Notes: generated from the sequence alone by a model not told the origin. Positions 16,721-24,168 are shown, numbered from the stretch's first letter. The stretch is DNA of 32,396 bases from Glaciecola sp. UBA2563 (GCA_002340325.1 DDLV01000084.1:1-32396); one strand, 5' to 3'. A program made the numbers and translations.

Positions 16721-17252
16721 AATCAGCGGCGACAGCCTCAAGTTCTTCTTGAAGTATCTCTAACCATTGTTTAAGCCTATCTGGGGTTTTGTCTTTTTCA
16801 TTGACTTGGTCAAAAGGGAATCCGACAAACTTGCCATCGCGTACGGCTTTAGAATATTCAAAAGAATAACCGTCAGTAGGAAAAGGAGCAATAAAGCTAG
16901 CGCCGCGTTCAGTAAAGATGTCGTATAAGACGCCCAGTGCACTGACGAATTGTTCTCCGTGATCTTTGCAATCTCCAGCACCAAATAGCGCTATTGTTTT
17001 GCCCGTAAAGTCAGGTTTTTCGTTAGCTAAGTCCTGAAGGGGCTCAACCCAGTTAAACTGCACTTCACCTGCCCCCCAAGTTGAGCAACCAAAAATTAGA
17101 TAGTCGTATTCTAGGATTTCGTCAAAGTCCATGTAATCGTCTTCGAGATCAAATAAATCCGCGTGGTCTTCTCCAAGCGCTTGTTGGATTTGCTCCGCTA
17201 TTTGCATGGTAATTCCGGTTGAACTACCAACATATATTCCAATATTTGCCAT
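16719..17252 (-). CDS. nifF: Nitrogenase flavodoxin NifF
   Basis: This 177-residue long-chain flavodoxin carries low-potential electrons to nitrogenase reductase. The FMN phosphate loop GSSTGIT is at residues 9-15, the flavin-stacking stretch GCSTWGAGE at about 55-63, and a third loop GAGDCKDHGEQF at about 91-102. The segment SKAVRDGKFVGFPFDQVNEKDKT near the C-terminus is typical of NifF rather than the housekeeping FldA. Context agrees: a sigma-54 promoter and NifA sites lie just upstream, and mod, rnf and nifLA genes follow on the other side. It is transcribed alone, divergent from the SIR2-like gene. Confidence 0.92.
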   Translation of the reverse strand: MANIGIYVGSSTGITMQIAEQIQQALGEDHADLFDLEDDYMDFDEILEYDYLIFGCSTWGAGEVQFNWVEPLQDLANEKPDFTGKTIALFGAGDCKDHGEQFVSALGVLYDIFTERGASFIAPFPTDGYSFEYSKAVRDGKFVGFPFDQVNEKDKTPDRLKQWLEILQEELEAVAAD

Positions 17253-17324
17253 AACTTTATTCCCTATCTAGTAACGCGTAAGACGTCTAAGTCTTGTATT
17301 TATAATTGCCTTACGTTTGTTGCC

Positions 17325-17341
17325 TGCAAGCAATATGCCTG
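17325..17341 (-). promoter_or_regulatory. Sigma-54 promoter of nifF
   Basis: The minus strand reads CAGGCATATTGCTTGCA, matching YTGGCACGNNNNTTGCW with the invariant GG (17338-17339) and GC (17326-17327) exactly 10 bases apart. Transcription should start near 17314, about 60 bp before the nifF ATG. Confidence 0.8.
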
Positions 17342-17413
17342 AAACCCAGTTTAAGTATTGAGTTCTAAATAATTGAAATATATAGGTATATTTTATTTTA
17401 TCCATAATATGGT

Positions 17414-17429
17414 TGTTAGGTAGTCGACA
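17414..17429. promoter_or_regulatory. NifA upstream activator site
   Basis: TGT-TAGGTAGTCG-ACA matches the NifA consensus TGT-N10-ACA. It lies 75 bp upstream of the nifF -24 element, a usual distance for NifA action through DNA looping. Confidence 0.7.
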
Positions 17430-17444
17430 CTACACAAGCATAAT

Positions 17445-17460
17445 TGTTATTTGTTCTACA
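17445..17460. promoter_or_regulatory. NifA upstream activator site
   Basis: TGT-TATTTGTTCT-ACA matches TGT-N10-ACA. It lies between the two divergent promoters, about 106 bp from the nifF -24 element and 127 bp from that of the SIR2-like gene, so it could serve either. Confidence 0.6.
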
Positions 17461-17497
17461 TTTCTCAATTTAGATGGTTAACCGATAACTAATCGTT

Positions 17498-17513
17498 TGT
17501 CACAAACAAGACA
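17498..17513. promoter_or_regulatory. NifA upstream activator site
   Basis: TGT-CACAAACAAG-ACA matches TGT-N10-ACA. It lies about 74 bp before the -24 element of the SIR2-like gene promoter and is the best placed site for that promoter. Confidence 0.7.
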
Positions 17514-17584
17514 AAATGTCTTTTTAATGTTCTTTCGTCCAAATACGATCAAAAAAATATATTGAGAAATCATATGCTTAGTAT

Positions 17585-17601
17585 TTGGATCGCTCTTTGC
17601 A
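17585..17601 (+). promoter_or_regulatory. Sigma-54 promoter of the SIR2-like/modABC operon
   Basis: TTGGATCGCTCTTTGCA matches the -24/-12 consensus with GG at 17587-17588 and GC at 17599-17600, 10 bases apart, and a perfect TTGCA. The expected start near 17612 leaves a leader of about 78 bases before the GTG start at 17690. Confidence 0.75.
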
Positions 17602-17689
17602 CTTAATGATGAGATAACGGTGAAACAATGACCCAATACGGGTAAGACCGTCTTTATAAAGTCATACAATGTAAATGGAGATCTTAGGC

Positions 17690-18553
17690 GTGGCAGAAAC
17701 GAATCCAGAAGCTTTATTGCAAAAGCTAGAATCAGGTCAACTTATTCCTTTCCTTGGAGCAGGTGCTTTAACAAATGTAACCAATACAGAATCGGGAGAG
17801 CCTATACCAGCAGATGGCGATAGTTTGATTCTCGCAATGACGGGCGGGCAACCCATGGCGCCTAGACTGATGTATGAGTTTCCGCGGGCTGCTATGCATA
17901 TGGAAAACAAAAAAGGGCGAACGTTCATTGAACGGTTTCTCAATGACTTGTACAGCAATAATCAATGGTCAGTATCAGCATTACACAAATGGTTGGCAGA
18001 AAAACAGTTACCGCTTGTTATTGACATTAATCGGGATGAGCAGCTTTCTCTGCAGCTATCAGAGAAACCGCACTATTTAATTGTGGGTGTTGCCAGAATC
18101 GCTGCTCATCCGTTGAGGTTTGACATATACAAATACAGCGATGGTGAATACATCGCGATTGATCAAGATGATTTTCAAGCAGACCTTCCCATCGTGTTTA
18201 AGCCATTAGGCAGCCCACAACCAACACCTAGTTTTATTGCATCGGATGCAGATTTTGTTGATTACATAACAGAGTTAATGGGTGGCTTTGCGATTCCAAC
18301 CGCACTCAAGTCTTATCGCAAGGGGAAGCAATATTTGTTTTTAGGTATGCGATTTACGCGTGATACCGAAAGAATGGTTATGAGTGAAATTATCTATGCT
18401 GCAGATGAAGACGTTGCAGGGTGGGCATTTATATCTGAACCTACTGAGAAAGAACGAAGATTCTTGAAAAAGAAAAATATTCAAATCATTGAGCGTGATT
18501 GGCAAGAATGGTTTGAATCGGTAGCCAGCGCGGAAACTGCCGAGACCGTTTAA
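17690..18553 (+). CDS. SIR2-like domain protein, nif-associated
   Basis: Numbered from the GTG at 17690, which has GGAG 9 bases upstream; the earlier ATG at 17675 has no ribosome site. The 287-residue soluble protein has a Rossmann-type NAD site, IPFLGAGALTNV (Gly-Ala-Gly at 23-25), and the family's Asn-x-Asp in VIDINRDEQ (about 110-118). KPLGSP (171-176) stands where SIR2-like proteins have K-x-His-Gly, followed by KQYLFLGMRFTRDTER (about 214-229). It matches the SIR2_2 type rather than canonical deacetylases: there is no zinc Cys cluster, and the catalytic His appears replaced by Leu. It may bind NAD without deacylating. Expression from a NifA/sigma-54 promoter and a position ahead of modABC tie it to nitrogen fixation. 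Its actual role is unknown. Confidence 0.75.
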   Translation: MAETNPEALLQKLESGQLIPFLGAGALTNVTNTESGEPIPADGDSLILAMTGGQPMAPRLMYEFPRAAMHMENKKGRTFIERFLNDLYSNNQWSVSALHKWLAEKQLPLVIDINRDEQLSLQLSEKPHYLIVGVARIAAHPLRFDIYKYSDGEYIAIDQDDFQADLPIVFKPLGSPQPTPSFIASDADFVDYITELMGGFAIPTALKSYRKGKQYLFLGMRFTRDTERMVMSEIIYAADEDVAGWAFISEPTEKERRFLKKKNIQIIERDWQEWFESVASAETAETV

Positions 18554-18558
18554 TCTTA

Positions 18559-18580
18559 TATGCTTAGCCTCGATAGCTAA
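18559..18580 (+). terminator. Intra-operon hairpin
   Basis: GCTTAGC-CTCGATA-GCTAAGC forms a 7-bp stem shortly after the SIR2-like gene, with no T-run behind it. It may stabilise the upstream message or give partial termination before the downstream genes. Confidence 0.35.
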
Positions 18581-18638
18581 GCCTTAAACGCTAAACATTA
18601 AAAGCTTAACAAACACAACTATTTTTATGGAGAGACAA

Positions 18639-19202
18639 ATGCTTTTCGAGACGTATGCAGACAATAATGAATTATGTAATGTAAGTATTAGTGGCAGAAC
18701 AACGCAAGATGACAAGTTTGCGTTTCGTGGTGATATGGTCATCATTGATGGTGACATCGCGGATGCTAAGGGGCGTCGACTTCCACCGAAATCCACACTT
18801 AAACAGGCCGTTGCGTTAAGCAGTGCTGAGTCGCTTAGCATGGTGGCAGGTGCAATTGAAGATGTTGCAGACATCAAACCCTTTCTTGCAAAATATGAAA
18901 CCGACTTATCTGAAGATACTGAGCTACTTTTTTATGCTGCAAATATTAGCAAATCATTAAAGATGAAAGTAGATGGCAAAACCGTTACTGTCATTCCTCA
19001 TGACGAAGGTGCAGTTTGGACTTTACTGATGGATGACTTATGCTTAGAAAAGTCAGATTTTAAAGGGTTATCCGCTGAGGATAAGGTTATCACCATGTAT
19101 GACGCGTTAGTTGATTTTACACCGCGATTTGATACCGTCGACTTCGATGAAGCGCTTTCATATGTCACCGAGGTTAAAAGAGAGACACGTGGTGCCGTTT
19201 AG
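18639..19202 (+). CDS. Unknown nif-associated protein
   Basis: I do not recognise this 187-residue soluble protein. The ATG at 18639 has GGAGAG shortly upstream; an earlier ATG at 18627 has none. It is acidic, has no signal peptide or membrane helix, and reads as beta-rich at first (NVSISGRTTQDDKFAFRGDM) and helical later (LKQAVALSSAESLSMVAGAIEDV). It then has a short strand pair (KMKVDGKTVTVIPHDEG) and an acidic end. No Cys motif for a metal cluster is present. It sits between the SIR2-like gene (85 bp upstream) and modA, whose likely start overlaps its last codons. It should be made under nitrogen-fixing conditions together with molybdate uptake. Confidence 0.6.
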   Translation: MLFETYADNNELCNVSISGRTTQDDKFAFRGDMVIIDGDIADAKGRRLPPKSTLKQAVALSSAESLSMVAGAIEDVADIKPFLAKYETDLSEDTELLFYAANISKSLKMKVDGKTVTVIPHDEGAVWTLLMDDLCLEKSDFKGLSAEDKVITMYDALVDFTPRFDTVDFDEALSYVTEVKRETRGAV

Positions 19203-19989
19203 CAGTGCAATGTTTTTATTCAGATTACTGGTGGGCGCAGCGTTTCTGCTGTTCACCAGTACTTGCTTTGCCGAATACGCGAGAGTAGCAGTTGCCTCAA
19301 ACTTTACCGCGCCGATGAAAAAGATCGAAGCGGCCTTTAATGAAACATATCCACACCATAAGTTAACGTTCTCATACGCTTCTTCTGGAAAGTTGTACGC
19401 CCAAATAGTTCACGGCGCACCTTATGCGCTATTTTTTTCTGCAGACAGTGATAAACCGAAGCGACTTATTGAAGATGGCTTAGCTGTAAAGTCTTCACGT
19501 TTTACCTACGCTGTCGGGGTATTAGCACTCTGGGCAGGTGGCAGTGAAATAAGCCATAATCCCGCTTCGTTCTTGCAATCGAAGGGACGACAAAAACTTG
19601 CGATTGCCAATCCGAAGCTTGCGCCGTTTGGAGAGGCTGCAACGCAGGTTTTAGACTATTTTGATATCTCTAGCGGTAAACTTCAGATTATCAAGGGTGA
19701 AAATGTCTCGCAAGCCTATCAGTTTGTGTATAGTGGTAATGTGCCATTTGGGTTTGTCGCACTTTCACAGATCATCGATAAAGACAGACGCGAGTTTTGG
19801 GTAGTGCCACCTCACTTGCACAAACCCATCATTCAGGATGCTGTGTTGATGGCGTCAGAAAATGACAATAAGGCAGCATTAGCTTTTATGGATTTTATTC
19901 AGTCTGAACAAGCGAAACGGATTATCATAGCGTCTGGTTATAGAGAAAAAACAGAGGCTATCGAATTGTATGACGCTGTTTACGAGTGA
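19189..19989 (+). CDS. modA: Molybdate ABC transporter substrate-binding protein ModA
   Basis: The periplasmic protein binds molybdate for the ModBC transporter, supplying Mo for FeMo-co. After a signal peptide (MFLFRLLVGAAFLLFTSTCFA, cleaved before EYARV) come the ModA signatures: VAVASNFTAPMKKIEAAF; FSYASSGKLYAQIVHGAPYALFFSAD with the oxyanion-binding Ser residues; and AIANPKLAPFGEAATQVL. The likely start is GTG 19189 or 19192, behind AAGAGAGA and overlapping the previous gene. The ATG at 19210 is the alternative but has no ribosome site. No ModE box (ATCGNTATATA type) was seen, consistent with NifA control from the distant upstream promoter. An overlap of 20 bp joins it to modB. Confidence 0.9.
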   Translation: MVPFSSAMFLFRLLVGAAFLLFTSTCFAEYARVAVASNFTAPMKKIEAAFNETYPHHKLTFSYASSGKLYAQIVHGAPYALFFSADSDKPKRLIEDGLAVKSSRFTYAVGVLALWAGGSEISHNPASFLQSKGRQKLAIANPKLAPFGEAATQVLDYFDISSGKLQIIKGENVSQAYQFVYSGNVPFGFVALSQIIDKDRREFWVVPPHLHKPIIQDAVLMASENDNKAALAFMDFIQSEQAKRIIIASGYREKTEAIELYDAVYE

Positions 19990-20650
19990 TGATGTAACCG
20001 CAATAAAACTCACTGTAATGCTGGCGAGTACAGTGACAGTGATTCTTTTAATTATAAGTACGCCAGTCGCTTTATGGTTAGCTAGTACTCACTCAAAGTG
20101 GAAGGGCTTTGTCAGTGCGCTGGTCGCAATGCCGTTGGTCTTGCCGCCAAGTGTTTTGGGTTTTTATTTGCTTATTGCAATGGGGCCCGAAGGGCCTTTA
20201 GGTATGTTAACAACTTCTCTGGGTCTACCGAGTTTTGCATTTTCGTTTTCAGGATTGGTCATCGCCTCAGTGTTTTACTCACTTCCTTTTGTTGTTCAGC
20301 CTATCCAAAATGCTATCGAATCATTGGGTGCGAGGCCGCTGGAAGTCGCTGCAACATTAAGAGCTGGCAAGCTAGACACGTTTTTTACAGTGATTTTGCC
20401 GTTGTCAAAGGCTGGGTTCTACACTGCTGCGGTGCTAGGTTTTGCGCATACCGTTGGGGAATTCGGAGTGGTACTGATGATTGGCGGCAATATACCTGGT
20501 GAAACGCAGGTGATTTCTGTAAAAATATATGAGCATGTTGAGTCACTAAATTACGCGCAAGCGCATACGTTGTCTTTGACAATGGTATTATTCTCGTTTT
20601 TGACGCTTGCGTTGTTATATAGTATCCAGAAACCGAAATCGAAAAACTAA
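19970..20650 (+). CDS. modB: Molybdate ABC transporter permease ModB
   Basis: The 226-residue inner-membrane protein has about five helices, the ModB length, and the ATPase-contacting EAA loop in ESLGARPLEVAATLRAGKLD (about 119-138). PLVLPPSVLGFYLL is the usual ModB signature near residue 55. It forms the channel through which ModA-delivered molybdate passes. It overlaps modA by 20 bp and is followed by modC after 18 bp. Confidence 0.93.
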   Translation: MTLFTSDDVTAIKLTVMLASTVTVILLIISTPVALWLASTHSKWKGFVSALVAMPLVLPPSVLGFYLLIAMGPEGPLGMLTTSLGLPSFAFSFSGLVIASVFYSLPFVVQPIQNAIESLGARPLEVAATLRAGKLDTFFTVILPLSKAGFYTAAVLGFAHTVGEFGVVLMIGGNIPGETQVISVKIYEHVESLNYAQAHTLSLTMVLFSFLTLALLYSIQKPKSKN

Positions 20651-20668
20651 CGAGAGCCAGTTCTACCC

Positions 20669-21745
20669 TTGAAATCAAACACCCTGTCCGCCAACTTATT
20701 TCTAAGGCGCGAAGACTTTGAATTAACCATTGATATTACAGCACCGACTAACGGCGTTACTGCAATTTTTGGCGCCTCAGGTTCAGGCAAGACGACACTT
20801 TTGCGATGCATTGCTGGATTAGAAAAAGGGGCAAAAGGGAGCGTTAAATTCAAAGAGCAAATATGGCAAAGTGAAAAAACATTTATACCCGTGCACAAAA
20901 GACCACTAGGTTATGTGTTTCAGGAAGCCAGTCTATTTGATCATCTTACCGCTGACAAAAATCTTCAATACGCTATTGCCAGAGGTAGCAATAATACAGT
21001 CACAACGAAACAGCAAGCTGTTGAGCTATTAGGCATTGGCGATTTATTGCAACGCTATCCGGAACAACTCAGCGGAGGTGAACGGCAACGAGTGGCAATC
21101 GCCAGAGCCCTTTTAGTTCAACCCGAATTGTTGTTAATGGATGAACCTCTCGCATCTCTGGATGCACCGCGAAAGGCTGAAATACTACCTTACTTAGAGA
21201 AACTAAAATCAGAGCTTTCTTTACCCATTTTGTACGTGACACATGCTATCGATGAAATTGCTCGGCTAGCGGATTATATTATCGTCATGGAAATGGGTAA
21301 GGTGCTAATGCAAGGTACTGCAGGAGAGGTTTTTTCAAGTGTAAAATTTTCGCATTTCCAGGGTGAAGATACGGCCTCTATACTCTCTGGGAAGGTCATT
21401 GAGATAGATGAAGAGTTTCATCTTTGCACCGTTAAATCTGAAGAGCTCTTGCTACAGTGTCGAGACTTGTCTTATGACGTTGGCAAGTCTGTAAGGGTTC
21501 GCATTCTAGCAAGAGATGTCAGTCTTACCACCAGTTCTCCTGCAAAAAGCAGCATTCTTAATAGTTTCGACGCTACTGTGGCTGAGGTTCAAGAAGACAA
21601 GCACCCAGGCTTAACACTTGTGAAGATAAAGATTGGCGACAATCATATTGTCTGTCGAATTAGCTCAAAATCAGCACATGAGTTGTCAATTAAGGTAGGC
21701 AGCAAAGTATGGGCGCAAATAAAATCAGTTGCAATTATTCAGTAA
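20669..21745 (+). CDS. modC: Molybdate ABC transporter ATPase ModC
   Basis: The 358-residue ATPase energises molybdate import. Walker A GASGSGKTT is at about 34-42, the Q-loop in YVFQEASLF, the ABC signature LSGGERQRVAIARAL at about 133-147, Walker B LLLMDEPLASLD at about 153-164 and the switch His in YVTHAIDE. A C-terminal TOBE/Mop domain (about 290-355) binds molybdate and regulates the pump. The only usable start in frame before Walker A is the TTG at 20669, an uncommon start with GAGAG about 12 bases upstream. It ends 26 bp from the convergent nafY gene with no obvious hairpin between. Confidence 0.93.
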   Translation: MKSNTLSANLFLRREDFELTIDITAPTNGVTAIFGASGSGKTTLLRCIAGLEKGAKGSVKFKEQIWQSEKTFIPVHKRPLGYVFQEASLFDHLTADKNLQYAIARGSNNTVTTKQQAVELLGIGDLLQRYPEQLSGGERQRVAIARALLVQPELLLMDEPLASLDAPRKAEILPYLEKLKSELSLPILYVTHAIDEIARLADYIIVMEMGKVLMQGTAGEVFSSVKFSHFQGEDTASILSGKVIEIDEEFHLCTVKSEELLLQCRDLSYDVGKSVRVRILARDVSLTTSSPAKSSILNSFDATVAEVQEDKHPGLTLVKIKIGDNHIVCRISSKSAHELSIKVGSKVWAQIKSVAIIQ

Positions 21746-21771
21746 TCAAGGCCATTACACTCAAGATGGCG

Positions 21772-22473
21772 TTAAACTTCCACCTCAGCTCGCTCAAATC
21801 TAATTCTGTTTTCAGCACTATCGCCCATGATTTTTGCCAACCACGGTGGTGGAGACTTTTTCATCACGCCTTGTAATTGCTCAATCACTTGGGGTGCAGT
21901 CTCACCCAGAGGCTTTTTAATAGGGTAGATCCCCGAGCGTATAACTTTTGCAGCCGCTGGACCACCAACCGACACCATATAAACAATTTCACAATCATCT
22001 ATTAAGTTGGTTCTTGCAGCATTTTTATCCTCTGCCAACTCAGTGGGTATCATACTTCTTATGTCAATGAGGTTGTAACCATCTGTATTGACTTGATATA
22101 CGAGAAACCGAAGACAGGAACCGAAGTGGCCGTCGAGTAAATCTTCATTATTTGAAGCAACCGCTAGCTTAATGGAACGTTCAGGTAATACTTCAAGCGC
22201 GGTAACACTTGGAAGCGCTTCAAGATCTCTTTCCCCACGGAAGATACGAATGGCATCCGTTATGCCATCCAAATCAAAATGGGCATCGACTTTTTGATGC
22301 AAAGTAGATAAGAATTCTTCAATGTCTATATTAGAAATTGCTTTTTTTGTTAGTTCACCATTTGTACATGCGCTCAATACGTCGAGCAATTGAGCGATGC
22401 TTGTATTTTCTAAAGTACGAGTAGCTAAGGCTATTCTCAATGCTACTTCTCGATTCATGCTGCTTCCTGACAT
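21772..22473 (-). CDS. nafY: FeMo-co-binding protein NafY (NifX/NafY family)
   Basis: The 233-residue protein has the two-domain layout of Azotobacter NafY: an N-terminal helical SAM-like domain (about 1-85, starting NREVALRIALATRTL) and a C-terminal NifX-like domain (about 100-215). The FeMo-co ligand region is DGHFGSCLRFLVYQV with His116, equivalent to the His that binds cofactor in A. vinelandii NafY. GGPAAAKVIRSGIYPIKKP and PPPWLAKIMG are also typical. It holds FeMo-co and stabilises apo-dinitrogenase before cofactor insertion. It is last in the rnf operon, 18 bp after rnfH, as in Azotobacter. AAGGAAC is the ribosome site. Confidence 0.92.
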   Translation of the reverse strand: MSGSSMNREVALRIALATRTLENTSIAQLLDVLSACTNGELTKKAISNIDIEEFLSTLHQKVDAHFDLDGITDAIRIFRGERDLEALPSVTALEVLPERSIKLAVASNNEDLLDGHFGSCLRFLVYQVNTDGYNLIDIRSMIPTELAEDKNAARTNLIDDCEIVYMVSVGGPAAAKVIRSGIYPIKKPLGETAPQVIEQLQGVMKKSPPPWLAKIMGDSAENRIRFERAEVEV

Positions 22474-22491
22474 GTTTGTTCCTTTGAAATG

Positions 22492-22785
22492 TTAAAAATC
22501 ATCATCGTCATCATCGTCATCTAATACGCGAGTGATTTTTCGATATATTTCGATACGGTCTCCAGCTTTGAGTTTGCTGTCGAGTTTGACTAATTTTCCG
22601 TAAACCCCAACTTTGTTGGTAGTTAAATCAATGTCAGAACACATATCCAAAATCCCAGAAAGATGAATGACTTCGCCAACTGTAGTGTCTTTTTTTACGC
22701 GTTGGTTCAGCATTATCTGTTTAGTACCCGCATAGATAAGGGGGATTGAGATCATTTCGTCTACTGTTGAAGAATTCTCTATCAT
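22492..22785 (-). CDS. rnfH: RnfH family protein
   Basis: This 97-residue ubiquitin-like beta-grasp protein is found at the end of nitrogen-fixation rnf operons. Motifs are IPLIYAGTKQIMLNQRVKKDTTVGEVI, VGVYGKLVKLDSKLKAGDRIEIYRKI. Its precise function is not settled. The protein ends in eight consecutive Asp and a Phe, encoded by GAT/GAC repeats, which is unusual and may vary between strains. The start overlaps the rnfE stop by 4 bases, so translation is coupled. Confidence 0.88.
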   Translation of the reverse strand: MIENSSTVDEMISIPLIYAGTKQIMLNQRVKKDTTVGEVIHLSGILDMCSDIDLTTNKVGVYGKLVKLDSKLKAGDRIEIYRKITRVLDDDDDDDDF

Positions 22786-23513
22786 TGTTCAATCGCCACT
22801 AGCTCATCATCTGTGGTATCGGTAGGTTCATCTTTTGCTGTGCGACTATCTATTGCTCGTTTCACTGCAATCATAACGCCCAAGAATATAAAGCCGCCGG
22901 GTGGCAGTATTGCCAGTAAGATACCCGAGTCGATATCGATAACGGTAATCTCTAACCATTCAAAATTGCTTCCCAATAGTGAAGAAGCATGGGCGAACAG
23001 TGTGCCACTCCCAATGATTTCTCTAATGCCACCCAAAACCACAAGTGCCCATGTAAAGCCTAAGCCCATCCCTACTGCGTCAATAAAAGCGGCAGCAGGA
23101 GGTTGCTTCATAGAAAAGGCTTCGGTTCTGCCTAGAATCGCGCAATTAGTAACGATTAACGCTATGAATAAGCCAAGTACTTTGTACAATTCATGCATCC
23201 AGGCGTTCATGGCTAAATCAACCAATGTTACTGTGCCTGCAATAATTGCGATCATCACCGGGTTTCTAACTTCTGCAGGAATGACATCACGCAATACAGA
23301 GACCAATACACACGAGATGATCATGACGACCGTTGTCGCGATACCCATGCCCAACCCATTTGTGGCAGAAGTTGTTACCGCCATAACAGGACAAAGTCCT
23401 AAAAGCTGAACAAGCGCGATATTGTTTTCCCAAATACCGAATGAAAAATAGTCCTTATAGCTCGTGACAGCCTCACCATTACTGGTTGGACAGCTGTTGC
23501 AACCCTCACTCAT
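22782..23513 (-). CDS. rnfE: Rnf complex subunit RnfE
   Basis: The 243-residue membrane protein has six helices and is homologous to RnfA and NqrD. It forms part of the Rnf membrane core that moves electrons, driven by ion gradient, towards ferredoxin or flavodoxin. Typical stretches are NNIALVQLLGLCPVMAVTTSATNGLGMG, with a conserved Cys, and IVTNCAILGRTEAFSMK. The N-terminus is extended by about 20 residues and contains CNSC (residues 5-8); the C-terminus is acidic. It overlaps rnfG by 8 bases and rnfH by 4. Confidence 0.93.
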   Translation of the reverse strand: MSEGCNSCPTSNGEAVTSYKDYFSFGIWENNIALVQLLGLCPVMAVTTSATNGLGMGIATTVVMIISCVLVSVLRDVIPAEVRNPVMIAIIAGTVTLVDLAMNAWMHELYKVLGLFIALIVTNCAILGRTEAFSMKQPPAAAFIDAVGMGLGFTWALVVLGGIREIIGSGTLFAHASSLLGSNFEWLEITVIDIDSGILLAILPPGGFIFLGVMIAVKRAIDSRTAKDEPTDTTDDELVAIEQ

Positions 23514-24168
23514 CGACTGTCTCCTCTTCCTTAATTGAATGTGTAAAATGATGTTTGTTGCGTTCGTAAAAATCTAATCCATTGAGCACTCTTCCAACGA
23601 CGGCGCGCGGTGTTATTGTGGCGCCAGTAAATTGGTCGAAATCGCCACCGTCTTTTTTTACTGCCCATTTTTCTCGAGGTAAGTTTTGCAGGGATAAACC
23701 ATTAAAGACCGTGATCCAATCACTTTTGCTAATTTCGAGTTTATCTGCTAAGCCGGGTGTTTCTTTGTGGCTGAGCACGCGTAAACCGATGATTTCACCC
23801 GAGGTGTTCAATGACAGCAATAATTTCATGGTGCCACCATAACCCTCTGTCTCCATTTCAAAGACAATAGATGAGACATCGCCTTTTTTTCTGCCGATGA
23901 ATACCTCAACAGGCTCATTGGAAAACAACGTGTCAGGAATGATGACTGCGTCTTCAAGCGGAACGTTGTCGTAGTATGACGCAGGTAACACTTGAGATAA
24001 TAATTCGAGCCTGTCTTCCTCTAATCTTAATTTGATATCAGCTTCTGTTAAGCGTTGTCCCATCACTAATAGGAAAGTCACTAACGTGCAAAGCACTCCC
24101 ATGGCAGCGCTTTGATAAGCCACGTGGGCACGTAATTTACTCAGACTGAAGTTTGCGAGAAGTTTCAT
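23506..24168 (-). CDS. rnfG: Rnf complex FMN-binding subunit RnfG
   Basis: The 220-residue protein has one N-terminal membrane helix (about 17-37) and a periplasmic FMN-binding domain. The covalent FMN site is the Thr in FTGATITP (about Thr184), matching the S/TGAT motif of RnfG and NqrC. HKETPGLADKLE near residue 134 is also typical. It shuttles electrons inside the Rnf complex. It overlaps rnfD by 4 bases and rnfE by 8, so it is tightly coupled in the operon. Confidence 0.94.
   Translation of the reverse strand: MKLLANFSLSKLRAHVAYQSAAMGVLCTLVTFLLVMGQRLTEADIKLRLEEDRLELLSQVLPASYYDNVPLEDAVIIPDTLFSNEPVEVFIGRKKGDVSSIVFEMETEGYGGTMKLLLSLNTSGEIIGLRVLSHKETPGLADKLEISKSDWITVFNGLSLQNLPREKWAVKKDGGDFDQFTGATITPRAVVGRVLNGLDFYERNKHHFTHSIKEEETVDE

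Larger units (their letters stand above)
17253..17689. other. Divergent NifA/sigma-54 control region
   Basis: This 437-bp AT-rich region separates nifF and the SIR2-like gene. It holds two oppositely directed -24/-12 promoters and three TGT-N10-ACA sites, all listed separately. It also has the 10-bp inverted pair ATTTCTCAAT (about 17459-17468) and ATTGAGAAAT (about 17562-17571), which could be a further operator or a looping aid. Open frames here have no recognisable product. Confidence 0.7.

Noticed and set aside
17478..17669. Open frame of 63 codons on the minus strand in the nifF/SIR2 region
   Set aside because: It covers a NifA site and the sigma-54 promoter of the SIR2-like gene, which explain the sequence better.
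17690..18553. SIR2-like gene as part of an anti-phage defence system
   Set aside because: There is no defence partner gene nearby, the catalytic His appears missing, and its promoter is NifA/sigma-54 controlled.
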